Positions 16,552 to 25,317 of a stretch of 64,000 nucleotides of DNA are shown here, in pieces. The stretch is from Streptomyces alanosinicus (GTDB taxonomy: Bacteria > Actinomycetota > Actinomycetes > Streptomycetales > Streptomycetaceae). A model generated the notes under the pieces. That model saw only the letters and a list, made by a program, of their open reading frames with translations. It ran no database searches and was not told the DNA's origin. The stretch covers positions 1-64,000 of the forward strand of contig NZ_BMVG01000013.1 of NCBI RefSeq assembly GCF_014650595.1. The letters run 5' to 3'. The number at the start of each line of letters is the position of its first letter. Within the stretch, counting starts at the first letter, position 1. A program made the position numbers and the translations under genes.

Positions 16552-17961
16552 ATGGCTGCCCGTACCAAGACCACCAAGGACCGCCCGTCCTACCGCTGCA
16601 CCGAGTGCGGCTGGCAGACGGCCAAGTGGCTCGGCCGCTGCCCCGAGTGCCAGGCCTGGGGCACGGTCGAGGAGTACGGCGCGCCCGCGGTCCGTACGAC
16701 GGCGCCCGGCCGCGTCACCAGCTCCGCGCTGCCCATCGGCCAGGTCGACGGCCGGCAGGCCACCGCCCGCACGACCGGCGTGCCCGAGCTGGACCGGGTG
16801 CTCGGCGGCGGTCTCGTCCCCGGTGCGGTCGTGCTGCTCGCCGGCGAGCCCGGCGTCGGCAAGTCCACGCTGCTGCTGGACGTGGCCGCCAAGTCGGCGA
16901 GCGCCGAGCACCGCACGCTGTATGTCACCGGCGAGGAGTCGGCGAGCCAGGTGCGGCTGCGCGCGGACCGCATCGGCGCCCTGCACGACGAGCTGTATCT
17001 GGCGGCCGAGACCGATCTGTCGGCCGTCCTCGGCCACCTGGACGAGGTGAAGCCGTCCCTGCTGATCCTCGACTCGGTGCAGACCGTCGCCTCCCCGGAG
17101 ATCGAGGGCGCGCCCGGCGGCATGGCCCAGGTCCGCGAGGTGGCCGGCGCCCTGATCCGCGCCTCCAAGGACCGCGGGATGTCCACGCTGCTGGTGGGCC
17201 ATGTCACGAAGGACGGAGCGATCGCGGGTCCGCGCCTGCTGGAGCACCTCGTGGACGTCGTGCTCCACTTCGAGGGCGACCGGCACGCGCGTCTCCGTCT
17301 CGTCCGGGGCGTGAAGAACCGCTACGGCGCCACGGACGAGGTCGGCTGCTTCGAGCTGCACGACGAGGGCATCACGGGCCTCGCCGACCCCAGCGGACTC
17401 TTCCTGACACGTCGGGCCGAACCGGTCCCGGGCACCTGTCTGACCGTCACCCTGGAGGGCCGCCGCCCGCTGGTGGCCGAGGTGCAGGCGCTGACCGTCG
17501 ACTCCCAGATCCCCTCCCCGCGGCGTACGACCTCGGGCCTGGAGACCTCGCGCGTGTCGATGATGCTGGCCGTCCTGGAGCAGCGCGGCCGGATCAGCGC
17601 GCTCGGCAAGCGGGACATCTACTCCGCGACGGTGGGCGGGGTGAAGCTGTCGGAGCCGGCCGCCGACCTCGCCGTCGCGCTCGCGCTGGCCTCCGCCGCC
17701 AGCGACACTCCGCTGCCGAAGAATCTGGTGGCCATCGGCGAGGTGGGCCTCGCGGGCGAGGTCAGACGGGTCACGGGCGTGCAGCGCAGGCTCTCCGAGG
17801 CACACCGGCTGGGCTTCACGCACGCGCTCGTGCCCACCGATCCGGGCAAGGTGCCGCCCGGCATGAAGGTCCTGGAAGTGGCCGACATGGGGGACGCGCT
17901 GCGGGTGCTGCCGCGCTCGCGTCGCCGAGAGGCCCCCCGGGAGGCGGAGGAGCGCCGGTAG
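16552..17961 (+). CDS. radA: DNA repair protein RadA
   Basis: A RecA-like ATPase that promotes branch migration in homologous recombination; 469 residues, normal length. Four cysteines form the N-terminal zinc finger (C16, C19, C30, C33 in CTECGW and CPECQAW). Walker A is GEPGVGKST near residue 102. The RadA motif is KNRYG (255-259), with Tyr where KNRFG is usual. The C-terminal Lon-like domain (LPKNLVAIGEVGLAGEVR) is present. An upstream in-frame codon at 16279 would translate the repeat region and is rejected. disA follows after 80 bases on the same strand; radA-disA adjacency is widespread. Confidence 0.96.
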   Translation: MAARTKTTKDRPSYRCTECGWQTAKWLGRCPECQAWGTVEEYGAPAVRTTAPGRVTSSALPIGQVDGRQATARTTGVPELDRVLGGGLVPGAVVLLAGEPGVGKSTLLLDVAAKSASAEHRTLYVTGEESASQVRLRADRIGALHDELYLAAETDLSAVLGHLDEVKPSLLILDSVQTVASPEIEGAPGGMAQVREVAGALIRASKDRGMSTLLVGHVTKDGAIAGPRLLEHLVDVVLHFEGDRHARLRLVRGVKNRYGATDEVGCFELHDEGITGLADPSGLFLTRRAEPVPGTCLTVTLEGRRPLVAEVQALTVDSQIPSPRRTTSGLETSRVSMMLAVLEQRGRISALGKRDIYSATVGGVKLSEPAADLAVALALASAASDTPLPKNLVAIGEVGLAGEVRRVTGVQRRLSEAHRLGFTHALVPTDPGKVPPGMKVLEVADMGDALRVLPRSRRREAPREAEERR

Positions 17962-18041
17962 ACTTTGCCCAGGTCTCGCCCGTCCGTACGAACCGAGTGC
18001 GGGTACGGGAGCGCGTCAGATCCTGCGACCGGAGGAGTGCA

Positions 18042-19166
18042 GTGGCAGCCAACGACCGGGCAGCAGCTCCCGGAAAGTCCGGTGGGAGTGCCGGTTCCGA
18101 TGGCCTGATGCGCGCCTCGCTGAGCGCCGTGGCTCCCGGTACGGCCCTGCGCGACGGCCTCGAACGCGTCCTGCGCGGCAACACCGGCGGGCTCATCGTC
18201 CTCGGCTCCGACAAGACGGTCGAGGCGATGTGCACGGGCGGTTTCGTGCTGGACGTGGAGTTCACCGCGACCCGGCTGCGGGAGCTGTGCAAGCTCGACG
18301 GCGGCATCGTGCTCTCCTCGGACCTGGGGAAGATCCTGCGCGCCGGTGTGCAGCTGGTGCCGGACCCGACGATCCCGACGGAGGAGACCGGCACCCGGCA
18401 CCGTACGGCGGACCGGGTCAGCAAGCAGGTCGGCTTCCCCGTGGTCTCCGTCTCCCAGTCGATGCGGCTGATCGCCCTCTACGTCGACGGTCAGCGCCGG
18501 GTCCTGGAGGACTCGGCGGCGATCCTGTCCCGGGCGAACCAGGCGCTGGCCACGCTGGAGCGGTACAAGCTGCGTCTGGACGAGGTGGCCGGCACCCTCT
18601 CGGCGCTGGAGATCGAGGACCTGGTGACGGTGCGGGACGTGTCCGCCGTCGCACAGCGCCTGGAAATGGTCCGCCGCATCGCCACCGAGATCGCTGAATA
18701 CGTGGTCGAACTGGGCACGGACGGGCGCCTTCTCGCACTCCAGCTGGAAGAGTTGATCGCCGGGGTCGAGCCCGACCGCGAGCTGGTCGTCCGGGACTAC
18801 GTCCCCGAGCCGACGGCGAAGCGCTCCCGCACGGTCGAGGAGGCGCTGTACGAGCTGGACGCGCTGAGCCATGCGGAGCTGCTGGAGCTCAGCACGGTGG
18901 CGCGCGGGCTGGGCTACACCGGGTCGCCCGAGACACTGGACTCCGCGGTGTCCCCGCGGGGCTTCCGGCTGCTGGCGAAGGTTCCGCGTCTGCCGGGCGC
19001 GATCATCGATCGGCTGGTGGAGCACTTCGGAGGGCTGCAGAAGCTGCTCGCCGCGAGTGTGGACGACCTGCAGACCGTGGACGGTGTGGGCGAGGCCCGG
19101 GCGCGGAGCGTTCGGGAAGGTCTGTCGCGGCTGGCCGAGTCCTCCATTCTGGAGCGGTACGTCTGA
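18042..19166 (+). CDS. disA: Diadenylate cyclase DisA
   Basis: Makes cyclic di-AMP from ATP and scans DNA for lesions; 374 residues. The DAC domain is residues 20-150. The catalytic Asp is D86 in KLDGGIVLSSD, where the family motif is usually DGA, and the nucleotide loop RHR is residues 119-121 (GTRHRTADR). A helical linker follows and the C-terminal helix-hairpin-helix DNA-binding region ends LQTVDGVGEARARSVREG. GTG at 18042 follows GGAGGA at 18031-18036. In Streptomyces c-di-AMP controls osmotic and cell-wall functions through ydaO riboswitches and potassium transporters (established). Confidence 0.96.
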   Translation: MAANDRAAAPGKSGGSAGSDGLMRASLSAVAPGTALRDGLERVLRGNTGGLIVLGSDKTVEAMCTGGFVLDVEFTATRLRELCKLDGGIVLSSDLGKILRAGVQLVPDPTIPTEETGTRHRTADRVSKQVGFPVVSVSQSMRLIALYVDGQRRVLEDSAAILSRANQALATLERYKLRLDEVAGTLSALEIEDLVTVRDVSAVAQRLEMVRRIATEIAEYVVELGTDGRLLALQLEELIAGVEPDRELVVRDYVPEPTAKRSRTVEEALYELDALSHAELLELSTVARGLGYTGSPETLDSAVSPRGFRLLAKVPRLPGAIIDRLVEHFGGLQKLLAASVDDLQTVDGVGEARARSVREGLSRLAESSILERYV

Positions 19167-19222
19167 TTCCGGCCCGGTGCCCCCAACTCGCTCGCACCTT
19201 CCCTCAGTTGATCCAAACGACC

Positions 19223-19252
19223 TTGTCCGCGGCGATCACGGTGGGATAGCTT
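19223..19252 (+). promoter_or_regulatory. Promoter of the secreted lectin gene
   Basis: TTGTCC (19223-19228) and TAGCTT (19247-19252), 18 bases apart, form a good vegetative-type promoter. The start of transcription would be near 19259, giving a leader of about 45 bases with a GGGGGAA ribosome binding site. Confidence 0.6.
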
Positions 19253-19305
19253 TCCCTCGACCAAAGCGTTCGATTTCCAATTCGAACCGTGTAGGGGGAA
19301 GTCTC

Positions 19306-19776
19306 ATGAACAAGCGCCTCATCGGCACGTTCGTCGCCGCGGCGGTTCTCGCCCCGGCCCTGACCCTTGCGGGCACAGGGCAGGCGTTCGCTGCCGGCAA
19401 CCGCGTGACCTGGAAGAACAACTGGGTCGGCGGGTATCTGCAGTACGTCAACCACCGGGTCCGTACGTCGGGGGAAGGCGTAGACCCCGGCCAGAGCATT
19501 ACCGTGTGGTGGGACGAATTCAAGCAGTCCGACGGCACCTACGTCATGAAGCACGATGCCGCCGGGAAGTGCCTCGACAGCAACAGCAACGGTGACGTGT
19601 ACCTTCTCGACTGCAACGGTGGCGACTACCAGAAGTGGTACGAGATCCACAAATCCACCGGCTGGGTCCTTAAGGACAAGGCCACCGGGCTCGTCCTCAC
19701 GGGGGGCGACGGGGGGGCGGCCTACACCGACAGGGAAAACCAGGGTGCCCCAGTCGGGGACCAGTACTGGAGCTGA
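19306..19776 (+). CDS. Small secreted ricin-type beta-trefoil lectin
   Basis: A 156-residue exported protein. Residues 1-30 are a classic signal peptide (MNKRLIGTFVAAAVLAPALT ... AFA/A). The mature part resembles ricin B repeats: GKCLDSNSNGDVYLLDCN followed by YQKWYEI, and GLVLTG ending with DQYWS at the C terminus, the QxW-like positions of the trefoil. It probably binds a carbohydrate at the surface or in the medium. It has its own promoter and a strong downstream hairpin, so it is a single-gene unit between disA and a divergent-oriented membrane protein. Its codon use is less GC-biased than that of its neighbours, so a recent insertion into the core segment is plausible. Confidence 0.82.
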   Translation: MNKRLIGTFVAAAVLAPALTLAGTGQAFAAGNRVTWKNNWVGGYLQYVNHRVRTSGEGVDPGQSITVWWDEFKQSDGTYVMKHDAAGKCLDSNSNGDVYLLDCNGGDYQKWYEIHKSTGWVLKDKATGLVLTGGDGGAAYTDRENQGAPVGDQYWS

Positions 19777-19801
19777 ACCTCAGTTCACACCACAGTGAAG
19801 A

Positions 19802-19834
19802 GACACCCCCGGCCTCGCCGAGACCGGGGGTGTC
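19802..19834. terminator. Terminator after the lectin gene
   Basis: GACACCCCCGG (19802-19812) and CCGGGGGTGTC (19824-19834) form a perfect 11-bp stem with an 11-base loop, followed by CCCTTT. It lies between convergent genes and may serve both. Confidence 0.8.
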
Positions 19835-19874
19835 CCCTTTCCCGACCGTCCTGGACAGCCCACAGAGGCCCTGC

Positions 19875-20669
19875 TCAGTCGGCCGACAGCACAAAAGACG
19901 CCTGCACCTTCCCGAACCCCGGCGCCTTCGCCTCCAGCAGATACGTCCCGGTCCCGGCCGAACCCCCGGAGCGCGTCGCACACTGCGGCGCACTCGGCTT
20001 GCGGTCCCACTTCACGGTGTACGTGATGCTCTGCCCCGCGGGCACCTTGAACACCAGGCTTCCGGGGCTCTCGGGGCAGTCGGCGGACGACCAGAACGCG
20101 TGGTCCCCATCCGCCGGCGTGACGGTCAACACCGTGTTCTTCGGCCCGAGATCGACCTTGCAGTCGGCGGACGAGCTGTTCTTCGCGGTGAGTTCGAAGG
20201 TCGGCGTCTGGTCCGGCGAGTAGGAGTTGTGCAGGCTGCGCAGGCTCAACGCCACTGCGGAGGAAGCACAGTCGGGGAGCGCGGAGGACGCCGGGAGCGC
20301 GTCGCCGGTACCGACGGCGCCGCCGGAGCCCGAAGCGGAGCCGCCGCCCGCGCCGGCACCGGAGGAGCCGGTGTCCGGCCCCCCGTCGCCGCCGGAACCG
20401 CCTCCGCTGGAGTCCCCGCCGCCCGATCCGTCGCGTCCGCCCGGGTGTTGGCTGATCGCGGGCCCGGACGGGGAAGGCCCCGGCGTGATGGTGTGTGCGG
20501 GATTCTTGCCGTTGGACGCGTCGGCGTTCTTCTTGCCGCCTCCGCCGCCGGCGGTGACGATCCACGTGACCACCAGCGCCAACACGGCGACCACGGACAG
20601 CAGTACGACCCTCCTTCGCCAGTAGATCGAGGAGGGAAGCGGTCCGACCGGATTGCGCAGAGATCCCAC
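19875..20669 (-). CDS. Membrane-anchored protein with Gly-rich linker, function unknown
   Basis: A 264-residue protein: a short cytoplasmic N terminus, one membrane segment near residues 20-40 (VVLLSVVAVLALVVTWIVTA), a Gly/Ser-rich linker to about residue 130, then an extracellular beta-rich domain with four cysteines (ALPDCASS, SADCKVDL, SADCPESP, PQCATRSG). That domain resembles the DUF4232-like folds of actinobacterial surface proteins. GTG at 20669 follows TACAGT by seven bases, a leaderless pattern; an upstream codon at 20729 is therefore unlikely. Divergent from mutY. Confidence 0.72.
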   Translation of the reverse strand: MGSLRNPVGPLPSSIYWRRRVVLLSVVAVLALVVTWIVTAGGGGGKKNADASNGKNPAHTITPGPSPSGPAISQHPGGRDGSGGGDSSGGGSGGDGGPDTGSSGAGAGGGSASGSGGAVGTGDALPASSALPDCASSAVALSLRSLHNSYSPDQTPTFELTAKNSSSADCKVDLGPKNTVLTVTPADGDHAFWSSADCPESPGSLVFKVPAGQSITYTVKWDRKPSAPQCATRSGGSAGTGTYLLEAKAPGFGKVQASFVLSAD

Positions 20670-20849
20670 GGCCCAAACTGTACGAGAGATCGGTGTGCTT
20701 ACTTGCGCCACCCGCCGCCCGGACGGCAACTTTTCCGGATCATCATCCCGGTAACTGCCGTCACCGGTGCGACCTTTCGTACATGACGACGCTGAGTGAC
20801 CGCGCCGTCACCCGCCATGGACGCCGAGCCGTGGGAGGATCGGAAAGCC

Positions 20850-21725
20850 ATGACTGAGATGCTTCACACCCCTGTGATCGCCTGGTTCGACGCCCATGCC
20901 CGCGACCTCCCCTGGCGCCGCCCGGAGGCGGGCCCGTGGGGTGTGATGGTCAGCGAGTTCATGCTCCAGCAGACCCCGGTCAACCGGGTGCTGCCCGTCT
21001 ACGAGGAGTGGCTGAGCCGCTGGCCGCGGCCCGCCGACCTGGCGAAGGAGGCGCCCGGCGAGGCGGTGCGCGCCTGGGGCCGGCTCGGTTACCCGCGCCG
21101 GGCCCTGCGGCTGCACGGCGCCGCGGTCGCCATAACGGAGCGGCACGGCGGGGACGTACCGACGGATCACGGGCAGCTGCTGGCACTGCCCGGCATCGGC
21201 GAGTACACGGCCGCCGCGGTGGCCTCGTTCGCGTACGGGCAGCGGCATCCGGTGCTGGACACCAATGTGCGCCGGGTCTTCGCGCGGGCGGTGACCGGGG
21301 TGCAGTACCCGCCGAACGCGACGACGGCCGCCGAGCGCCGGCTCGCCCGTGAGCTGCTGCCCGAGAGCGAGAGCACGGCCGCGCGCTGGGCCGCCGCCTC
21401 CATGGAGCTGGGCGCGCTGGTGTGCACGGCGAAGAACGAGGGGTGCGGGCGGTGCCCGATCGCCGCGCAGTGCGCCTGGCGGCTGGCCGGGAAGCCGGAG
21501 CACGCGGGGCCGCCACGCCGGGGGCAGACGTACGCCGGTACAGACCGGCAGGTGCGCGGCAAGCTGCTCGCGGTGCTGCGGGAGGCGCACACGCCGGTGC
21601 CGCAGGGGGTGCTGGACCGGGTGTGGCACGAGCCGGTGCAGCGCGCCCGCGCGCTCGACGGGCTCGTCACGGACGGTCTGGTGGAGCCGCTGCCGGGCGG
21701 TCTGTACCGACTGCCGCTGAGCTGA
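20850..21725 (+). CDS. mutY: A/G-specific adenine glycosylase
   Basis: Removes adenine mispaired with 8-oxoguanine. The protein has 291 residues. LQQTPVNRVLPVYEEWL contains the MutY LQQT motif, the helix-hairpin-helix is LPGIGEYTAAAVASFAYG and the catalytic Asp lies in VLDTNVRRVFAR. The [4Fe-4S] site C-x6-C-x2-C-x5-C is intact in CTAKNEGCGRCPIAAQC. The C-terminal NUDIX-like domain of longer MutY proteins is absent, which is usual for Streptomyces. ATG at 20850 follows GGGAGGAT; an in-frame codon at 20796 is weaker. sigE follows downstream with its own control region. Confidence 0.95.
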   Translation: MTEMLHTPVIAWFDAHARDLPWRRPEAGPWGVMVSEFMLQQTPVNRVLPVYEEWLSRWPRPADLAKEAPGEAVRAWGRLGYPRRALRLHGAAVAITERHGGDVPTDHGQLLALPGIGEYTAAAVASFAYGQRHPVLDTNVRRVFARAVTGVQYPPNATTAAERRLARELLPESESTAARWAAASMELGALVCTAKNEGCGRCPIAAQCAWRLAGKPEHAGPPRRGQTYAGTDRQVRGKLLAVLREAHTPVPQGVLDRVWHEPVQRARALDGLVTDGLVEPLPGGLYRLPLS

Positions 21726-21841
21726 CGGACAGCCAAGTCACAGCTCTCGGGGCTTCGTTACGGAGCCATTCACCCGACAAAGGCCCACAGAAAGGGACAT
21801 AACGGGCCGCCCGCTTACCCCGATCCCTAGGCCGTTACACA

Positions 21842-21909
21842 ACCGACGGATAGCCGATTGCTAGCCGAAGGCTGGTTCGGACAACGCCGTGACAAGCGCT
21901 CCGTAGCTT
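21842..21909 (+). promoter_or_regulatory. sigE control region: three 11-bp-spaced repeats and a promoter
   Basis: CCGA cores repeat at exactly 11-base intervals (ACCGA 21842-21846, GCCGA 21853-21857, GCCGA 21864-21868); the last two are TAGCCGA direct repeats. They lie just upstream of a possible -35 (GACAAC 21880-21885) and -10 (TAGCTT 21904-21909) with an 18-base spacer. OmpR-family regulators bind such tandem direct repeats, and sigE transcription is known to need phosphorylated CseB. Assigning these repeats to CseB is inference. Confidence 0.5.
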
Positions 21910-21996
21910 CTTTTCCGTGCCCGGCAGACCACCGGACACGGGGATGCGGAGCTTCAGGCGAGAGCCGGAGTGAACGGGGAACGGAGGCGGTTGATC

Positions 21997-22536
21997 ATGG
22001 CTCAGGGCGAGGTGCTCGAATTCGAAGAGTACGTCCGTACCCGGCAGGACGCGCTGCTGCGCAGCGCCCGCCGGCTGGTGCCGGACCCCGTCGACGCCCA
22101 GGACCTGCTGCAGACGGCGCTGGTGCGTACGTACGGCCGCTGGGAGGGCATCGCCGACAAGCGGCTGGCCGACGCCTATCTGCGCCGAGTCATGATCAAC
22201 ACCCGTACGGAGTGGTGGCGGGCGCGCAAGCTGGAGGAGGTCCCGACCGAGCAGCTGCCGGACGCCTCCGTGGACGACTCCACCGAGCAGCACGCCGACC
22301 GGGCCCTGCTGATGGATGTCATGAAGGTGCTCGCACCGAAGCAGCGCAGTGTCGTGGTGCTGCGACACTGGGAGCAGATGTCCACTGAGGAGACGGCCGC
22401 GGCCCTCGGCATGTCGGCCGGTACGGTCAAGAGCACGCTGCACCGGGCGCTCGCCCGGCTCCGTGAGGAGCTGGAGGCCCGCGATCTGGACGCACGCGCG
22501 CTGGAGCGTGAGGAGCGGGAGCGTTGCGCGGCCTGA
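21997..22536 (+). CDS. sigE: ECF sigma factor sigma-E
   Basis: RNA polymerase sigma factor for the cell-envelope stress response; 179 residues. Region 2 is residues 10-80 (LVPDPVDAQDLLQTALVRTY, then WEGIADKRLADAYLRRVMIN) and region 4 is residues 110-165 (LAPKQRSVVVLRHWEQMSTE, with AALGMSAGTVKSTLHRALAR as the DNA-binding helices). The ATG at 21997 follows GGAGG. Unlike most ECF factors it is controlled by transcription through CseB/CseC rather than by an anti-sigma factor (established for S. coelicolor). The stop overlaps the start of cseA by 13 bases. Confidence 0.97.
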   Translation: MAQGEVLEFEEYVRTRQDALLRSARRLVPDPVDAQDLLQTALVRTYGRWEGIADKRLADAYLRRVMINTRTEWWRARKLEEVPTEQLPDASVDDSTEQHADRALLMDVMKVLAPKQRSVVVLRHWEQMSTEETAAALGMSAGTVKSTLHRALARLREELEARDLDARALEREERERCAA

Positions 22537-23174
22537 CCGAGGCCGGGCCCGACCGGGCCCGAGGCAGTACGCAGGCGGTGATCACGGTGGGGGCCGTGCT
22601 CGCCGCCCTTGCCCTTTTGGTCGCCGCGTGCGGCAAGGGGGGCACGGGTGCCCGGGACGAGGGCCCGGCACACGCCTCGGCGGTCGCGGGTGCCGTCGCC
22701 CCTCCCTCACCCAGCCCGTCCGGGGGCTTTCGGCGGGTGGACGCGGTCTCGCTGATCAAGCAGGACCCGAAGGTCTCCCCGGCGGTGAAACGCGAGCTGC
22801 AGCCATGCAGCGGCGACGGCTACCCGGTCAAGGCCACCTACGGCTATCTGACCGGCGGATCGGTCAACGACGTCCTCGTCAATGTCTGGAGCTGCGGTGA
22901 CGAGGTGGGCATCGGTGTATACGTGTACCGGAACGTCGAGGGCACGTACGAGAATGTCTTCAAGGCGGAGGGGTCGCCGGTCTACTCGGACATCGACGGC
23001 ACCAAACTGGCCGTGACCAAACAGGTCTACGAGACGGACGACCCGGTGTCGAACCCGTCCCGGGAGATCGTGATCACGTACAGCTGGAAGGCGGGCCGGT
23101 TCACCGAAGTCGACAGCCACGAGACCGACTACAGCAGGGCAGGCAACGACACGGAGCCCTCGCCGGACAACTGA
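22524..23174 (+). CDS. cseA: Lipoprotein CseA
   Basis: A 216-residue lipoprotein that dampens sigma-E signalling, on the established S. coelicolor model, probably by acting on the sensor CseC at the outer face of the membrane. The signal peptide ends in the lipobox LLVAAC with Cys near residue 36. A Pro/Ser linker precedes a globular domain with two further cysteines (LQPCSGD and VWSCGDE) that may form a disulfide. The start is TTG at 22524 inside the 3' end of sigE, with AGGAGCGGGAG as the ribosome binding site, so translation is coupled. Position in the operon secures the identity. Confidence 0.92.
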   Translation: MRGLTEAGPDRARGSTQAVITVGAVLAALALLVAACGKGGTGARDEGPAHASAVAGAVAPPSPSPSGGFRRVDAVSLIKQDPKVSPAVKRELQPCSGDGYPVKATYGYLTGGSVNDVLVNVWSCGDEVGIGVYVYRNVEGTYENVFKAEGSPVYSDIDGTKLAVTKQVYETDDPVSNPSREIVITYSWKAGRFTEVDSHETDYSRAGNDTEPSPDN

Positions 23175-23212
23175 TCCCCCACAAGCACACCACGAGGACT
23201 GAGAGCACCGGG

Positions 23213-23917
23213 ATGGCAGACCAGACCCACGTCCTGTTCGTCGAGGACGACGACGTCATCCGTGAGGCCACCCAGCTCGCTCTGGAGCGGGACGGCTTCG
23301 CGGTCACCGCCATGCCCGACGGCCTGTCGGGCCTGGAGGCGTTCCGGGCCGACCGCCCCGACATCGCCCTGCTGGACGTCATGGTCCCCGGCCTGGACGG
23401 CGTCAGTCTGTGCCGTCGTATCCGCGACGAGTCGACCGTTCCGGTGATCATGCTGTCGGCGCGCGCCGACTCCATCGACGTCGTCCTCGGCCTGGAGGCG
23501 GGCGCCGACGACTATGTGACCAAGCCGTTCGACGGGGCCGTGCTGGTCGCGCGGATCCGGGCCGTGCTGCGCCGCTTCGGACACGCGGGCGGCAGCGACC
23601 GGACCGAGGCCACCGAGGAGACGGTGACCGGCGGAAGCCTCACCTTCGGGGACCTGGAGATCGACACTGAGGGCATGGAAGTGCTCCGGGCCGGTCAGCC
23701 GGTCGCGCTCACCCCGACCGAGATGCGGCTGCTGCTGGAGTTCTCCTCCGCGCCGGGCACCGTGCTCTCCCGCGACAAGCTGCTGGAGCGCGTGTGGGAC
23801 TACGGCTGGGGCGGGGACACCCGGGTCGTCGACGTGCATGTGCAGCGGCTGCGGCAGAAGATCGGCCAGGACCGGATCGAGACGGTCCGCGGCTTCGGCT
23901 ACAAGCTGAAGGCCTGA
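23213..23917 (+). CDS. cseB: Response regulator CseB
   Basis: An OmpR/PhoB-type regulator of 234 residues. The receiver domain has the acidic pocket E11-D12-D13, the phospho-accepting D55 (ALLDVMVPG), S83 and K104 (YVTKPF). The winged-helix domain is residues 138-232, with the recognition segment VVDVHVQRLRQKIG. It activates sigE transcription when phosphorylated by CseC (established). ATG at 23213 follows a GAGAGCACCGGG leader, a weak ribosome binding site, 38 bases after cseA. The direct repeats at 21842-21868 are the candidate binding site. Confidence 0.97.
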   Translation: MADQTHVLFVEDDDVIREATQLALERDGFAVTAMPDGLSGLEAFRADRPDIALLDVMVPGLDGVSLCRRIRDESTVPVIMLSARADSIDVVLGLEAGADDYVTKPFDGAVLVARIRAVLRRFGHAGGSDRTEATEETVTGGSLTFGDLEIDTEGMEVLRAGQPVALTPTEMRLLLEFSSAPGTVLSRDKLLERVWDYGWGGDTRVVDVHVQRLRQKIGQDRIETVRGFGYKLKA

Positions 23918-23928
23918 GCGGGGCGGGT

Positions 23929-25284
23929 ATGCGGGGGATTCTTCGGTATCCGCTCCGGCGCATGGAGCGCGCGGGCCTGCACACCGGGCTCAGATGGAAG
24001 CTCAGCGCGGCGATCGCGCTGGTCGCCGGGCTGGTGGCGATCGCACTGAGCCTGGTCGTGCACAACGCGGCTCGGGTCTCGATGCTCGACAACGCACGCG
24101 ACCTGGCCAATCAGCGCGTCCAGATCGCGCAGCGCAACTACGAACTGAACCGGCGGCCGAACTTCCCCAACGTCAAGGTCAACGACCCCGATCTGCCGAC
24201 GGCGCTGCGCGAGAAGGTCGAGAACGGCCGCAAGGCCAGTGATGTCACCGACAACGGCGGGATTCCGGACATCTGGGCGGCCGTGCCGACCAAGGACGGG
24301 CATGTGCTGTCCCTGCACAGCCATATGCCGGATCGTTCCACCGATGTGATGAAGGACCTCGACCAGGCGCTGGTCATCGGCTCCGTCGCGGTCGTGTTCT
24401 GCGGCAGCGCGCTCGGTGTGCTGATCGGCGGGCAGCTGTCCCGGCGGCTGCGCAAGGCGGCGGCCGCCGCGAACCAGGTCGCCAAGGGCGAGACCGATGT
24501 CCGGGTGCGGGAGGCCATCGGCGGGGTCGTACGGGACGAGACCGACGATCTCGCGCGCGCCGTGGACGCCATGGCGGACGCACTGCGGCAGCGGCTGGAG
24601 GCCGAGCGGCGGGTCACCGCCGACATCGCGCACGAGCTGCGCACCCCGGTGACGGGTCTGCTCACGGCCGCCGAGCTGCTCCCGCCGGGCCGGCCGACGG
24701 AACTGGTCCTGGACCGCGCGAAGGCCATGCGCACGCTCGTCGAGGACGTCCTGGAGGTGGCCCGCCTGGACAGCGCGTCGGAGCGGGCCGAGCTGCAGGA
24801 CATCATGCTCGGCGACTTCATCGCCCGGCGCGTGGCGGCCAAGGACCCGGAGGTCACCGTACGGGTGGTGCACGAGTCGGCGGTCACGACCGACCCGCGC
24901 CGGCTGGAGCGGGTGCTGTTCAACCTGCTCGCCAACGCCGCCAGGCACGGCCGGCCGCCGATCGAGGTGACCGTCGAGGGCCGGGTGATCCGGGTCCGCG
25001 ACCACGGTCCGGGCTTCCCGGAAGAGCTGCTCGCCGAGGGGCCGAGCCGCTTCCGCACCGGCAGCATGGACCGCGCCGGTACGGGCCACGGGCTGGGCCT
25101 GACCATCGCCGCGGGCCAGGCCCGGGTGCTCGGCGCCCGGCTGACGTTCCGCAACGTACGGCCGCCGGGGCTCCCCGACGGCATTCCCGCGGAAGGCGCG
25201 GTGGCCGTGCTGTGGCTCCCGGAGCACGCCCCGACCAGCACCGGCAGCTATCCGATGCTGCCGCTCTCGGGCGGCGCGGCCTGA
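23929..25284 (+). CDS. cseC: Sensor histidine kinase CseC
   Basis: A membrane sensor of 451 residues. Transmembrane segments lie near 25-45 and 145-166, flanking an extracellular sensor loop of about 100 residues. A HAMP domain follows (about 167-220), then the H box DIAHELRTPVTG with H235, the N box NLLANAARHG, and G boxes DHGPGFP and GTGHGLGLTI. It phosphorylates CseB in response to cell-wall damage; vancomycin is the best-known inducer. ATG at 23929 lies 11 bases after the cseB stop. The short C-terminal tail is Pro/Ser-rich and not part of the kinase core. Confidence 0.96.
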   Translation: MRGILRYPLRRMERAGLHTGLRWKLSAAIALVAGLVAIALSLVVHNAARVSMLDNARDLANQRVQIAQRNYELNRRPNFPNVKVNDPDLPTALREKVENGRKASDVTDNGGIPDIWAAVPTKDGHVLSLHSHMPDRSTDVMKDLDQALVIGSVAVVFCGSALGVLIGGQLSRRLRKAAAAANQVAKGETDVRVREAIGGVVRDETDDLARAVDAMADALRQRLEAERRVTADIAHELRTPVTGLLTAAELLPPGRPTELVLDRAKAMRTLVEDVLEVARLDSASERAELQDIMLGDFIARRVAAKDPEVTVRVVHESAVTTDPRRLERVLFNLLANAARHGRPPIEVTVEGRVIRVRDHGPGFPEELLAEGPSRFRTGSMDRAGTGHGLGLTIAAGQARVLGARLTFRNVRPPGLPDGIPAEGAVAVLWLPEHAPTSTGSYPMLPLSGGAA

Positions 25285-25287
25285 GCC

Positions 25288-25317
25288 GGCCCGGACTCAG
25301 CAGGCCCGGACTCAGCA
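25288..25317. repeat. 15-bp tandem duplication over the VOC gene stop codon
   Basis: Two identical copies of GGCCCGGACTCAGCA (25288-25302 and 25303-25317). The second includes the stop codon of the VOC gene, the first lies in the gap to cseC. Confidence 0.85.
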
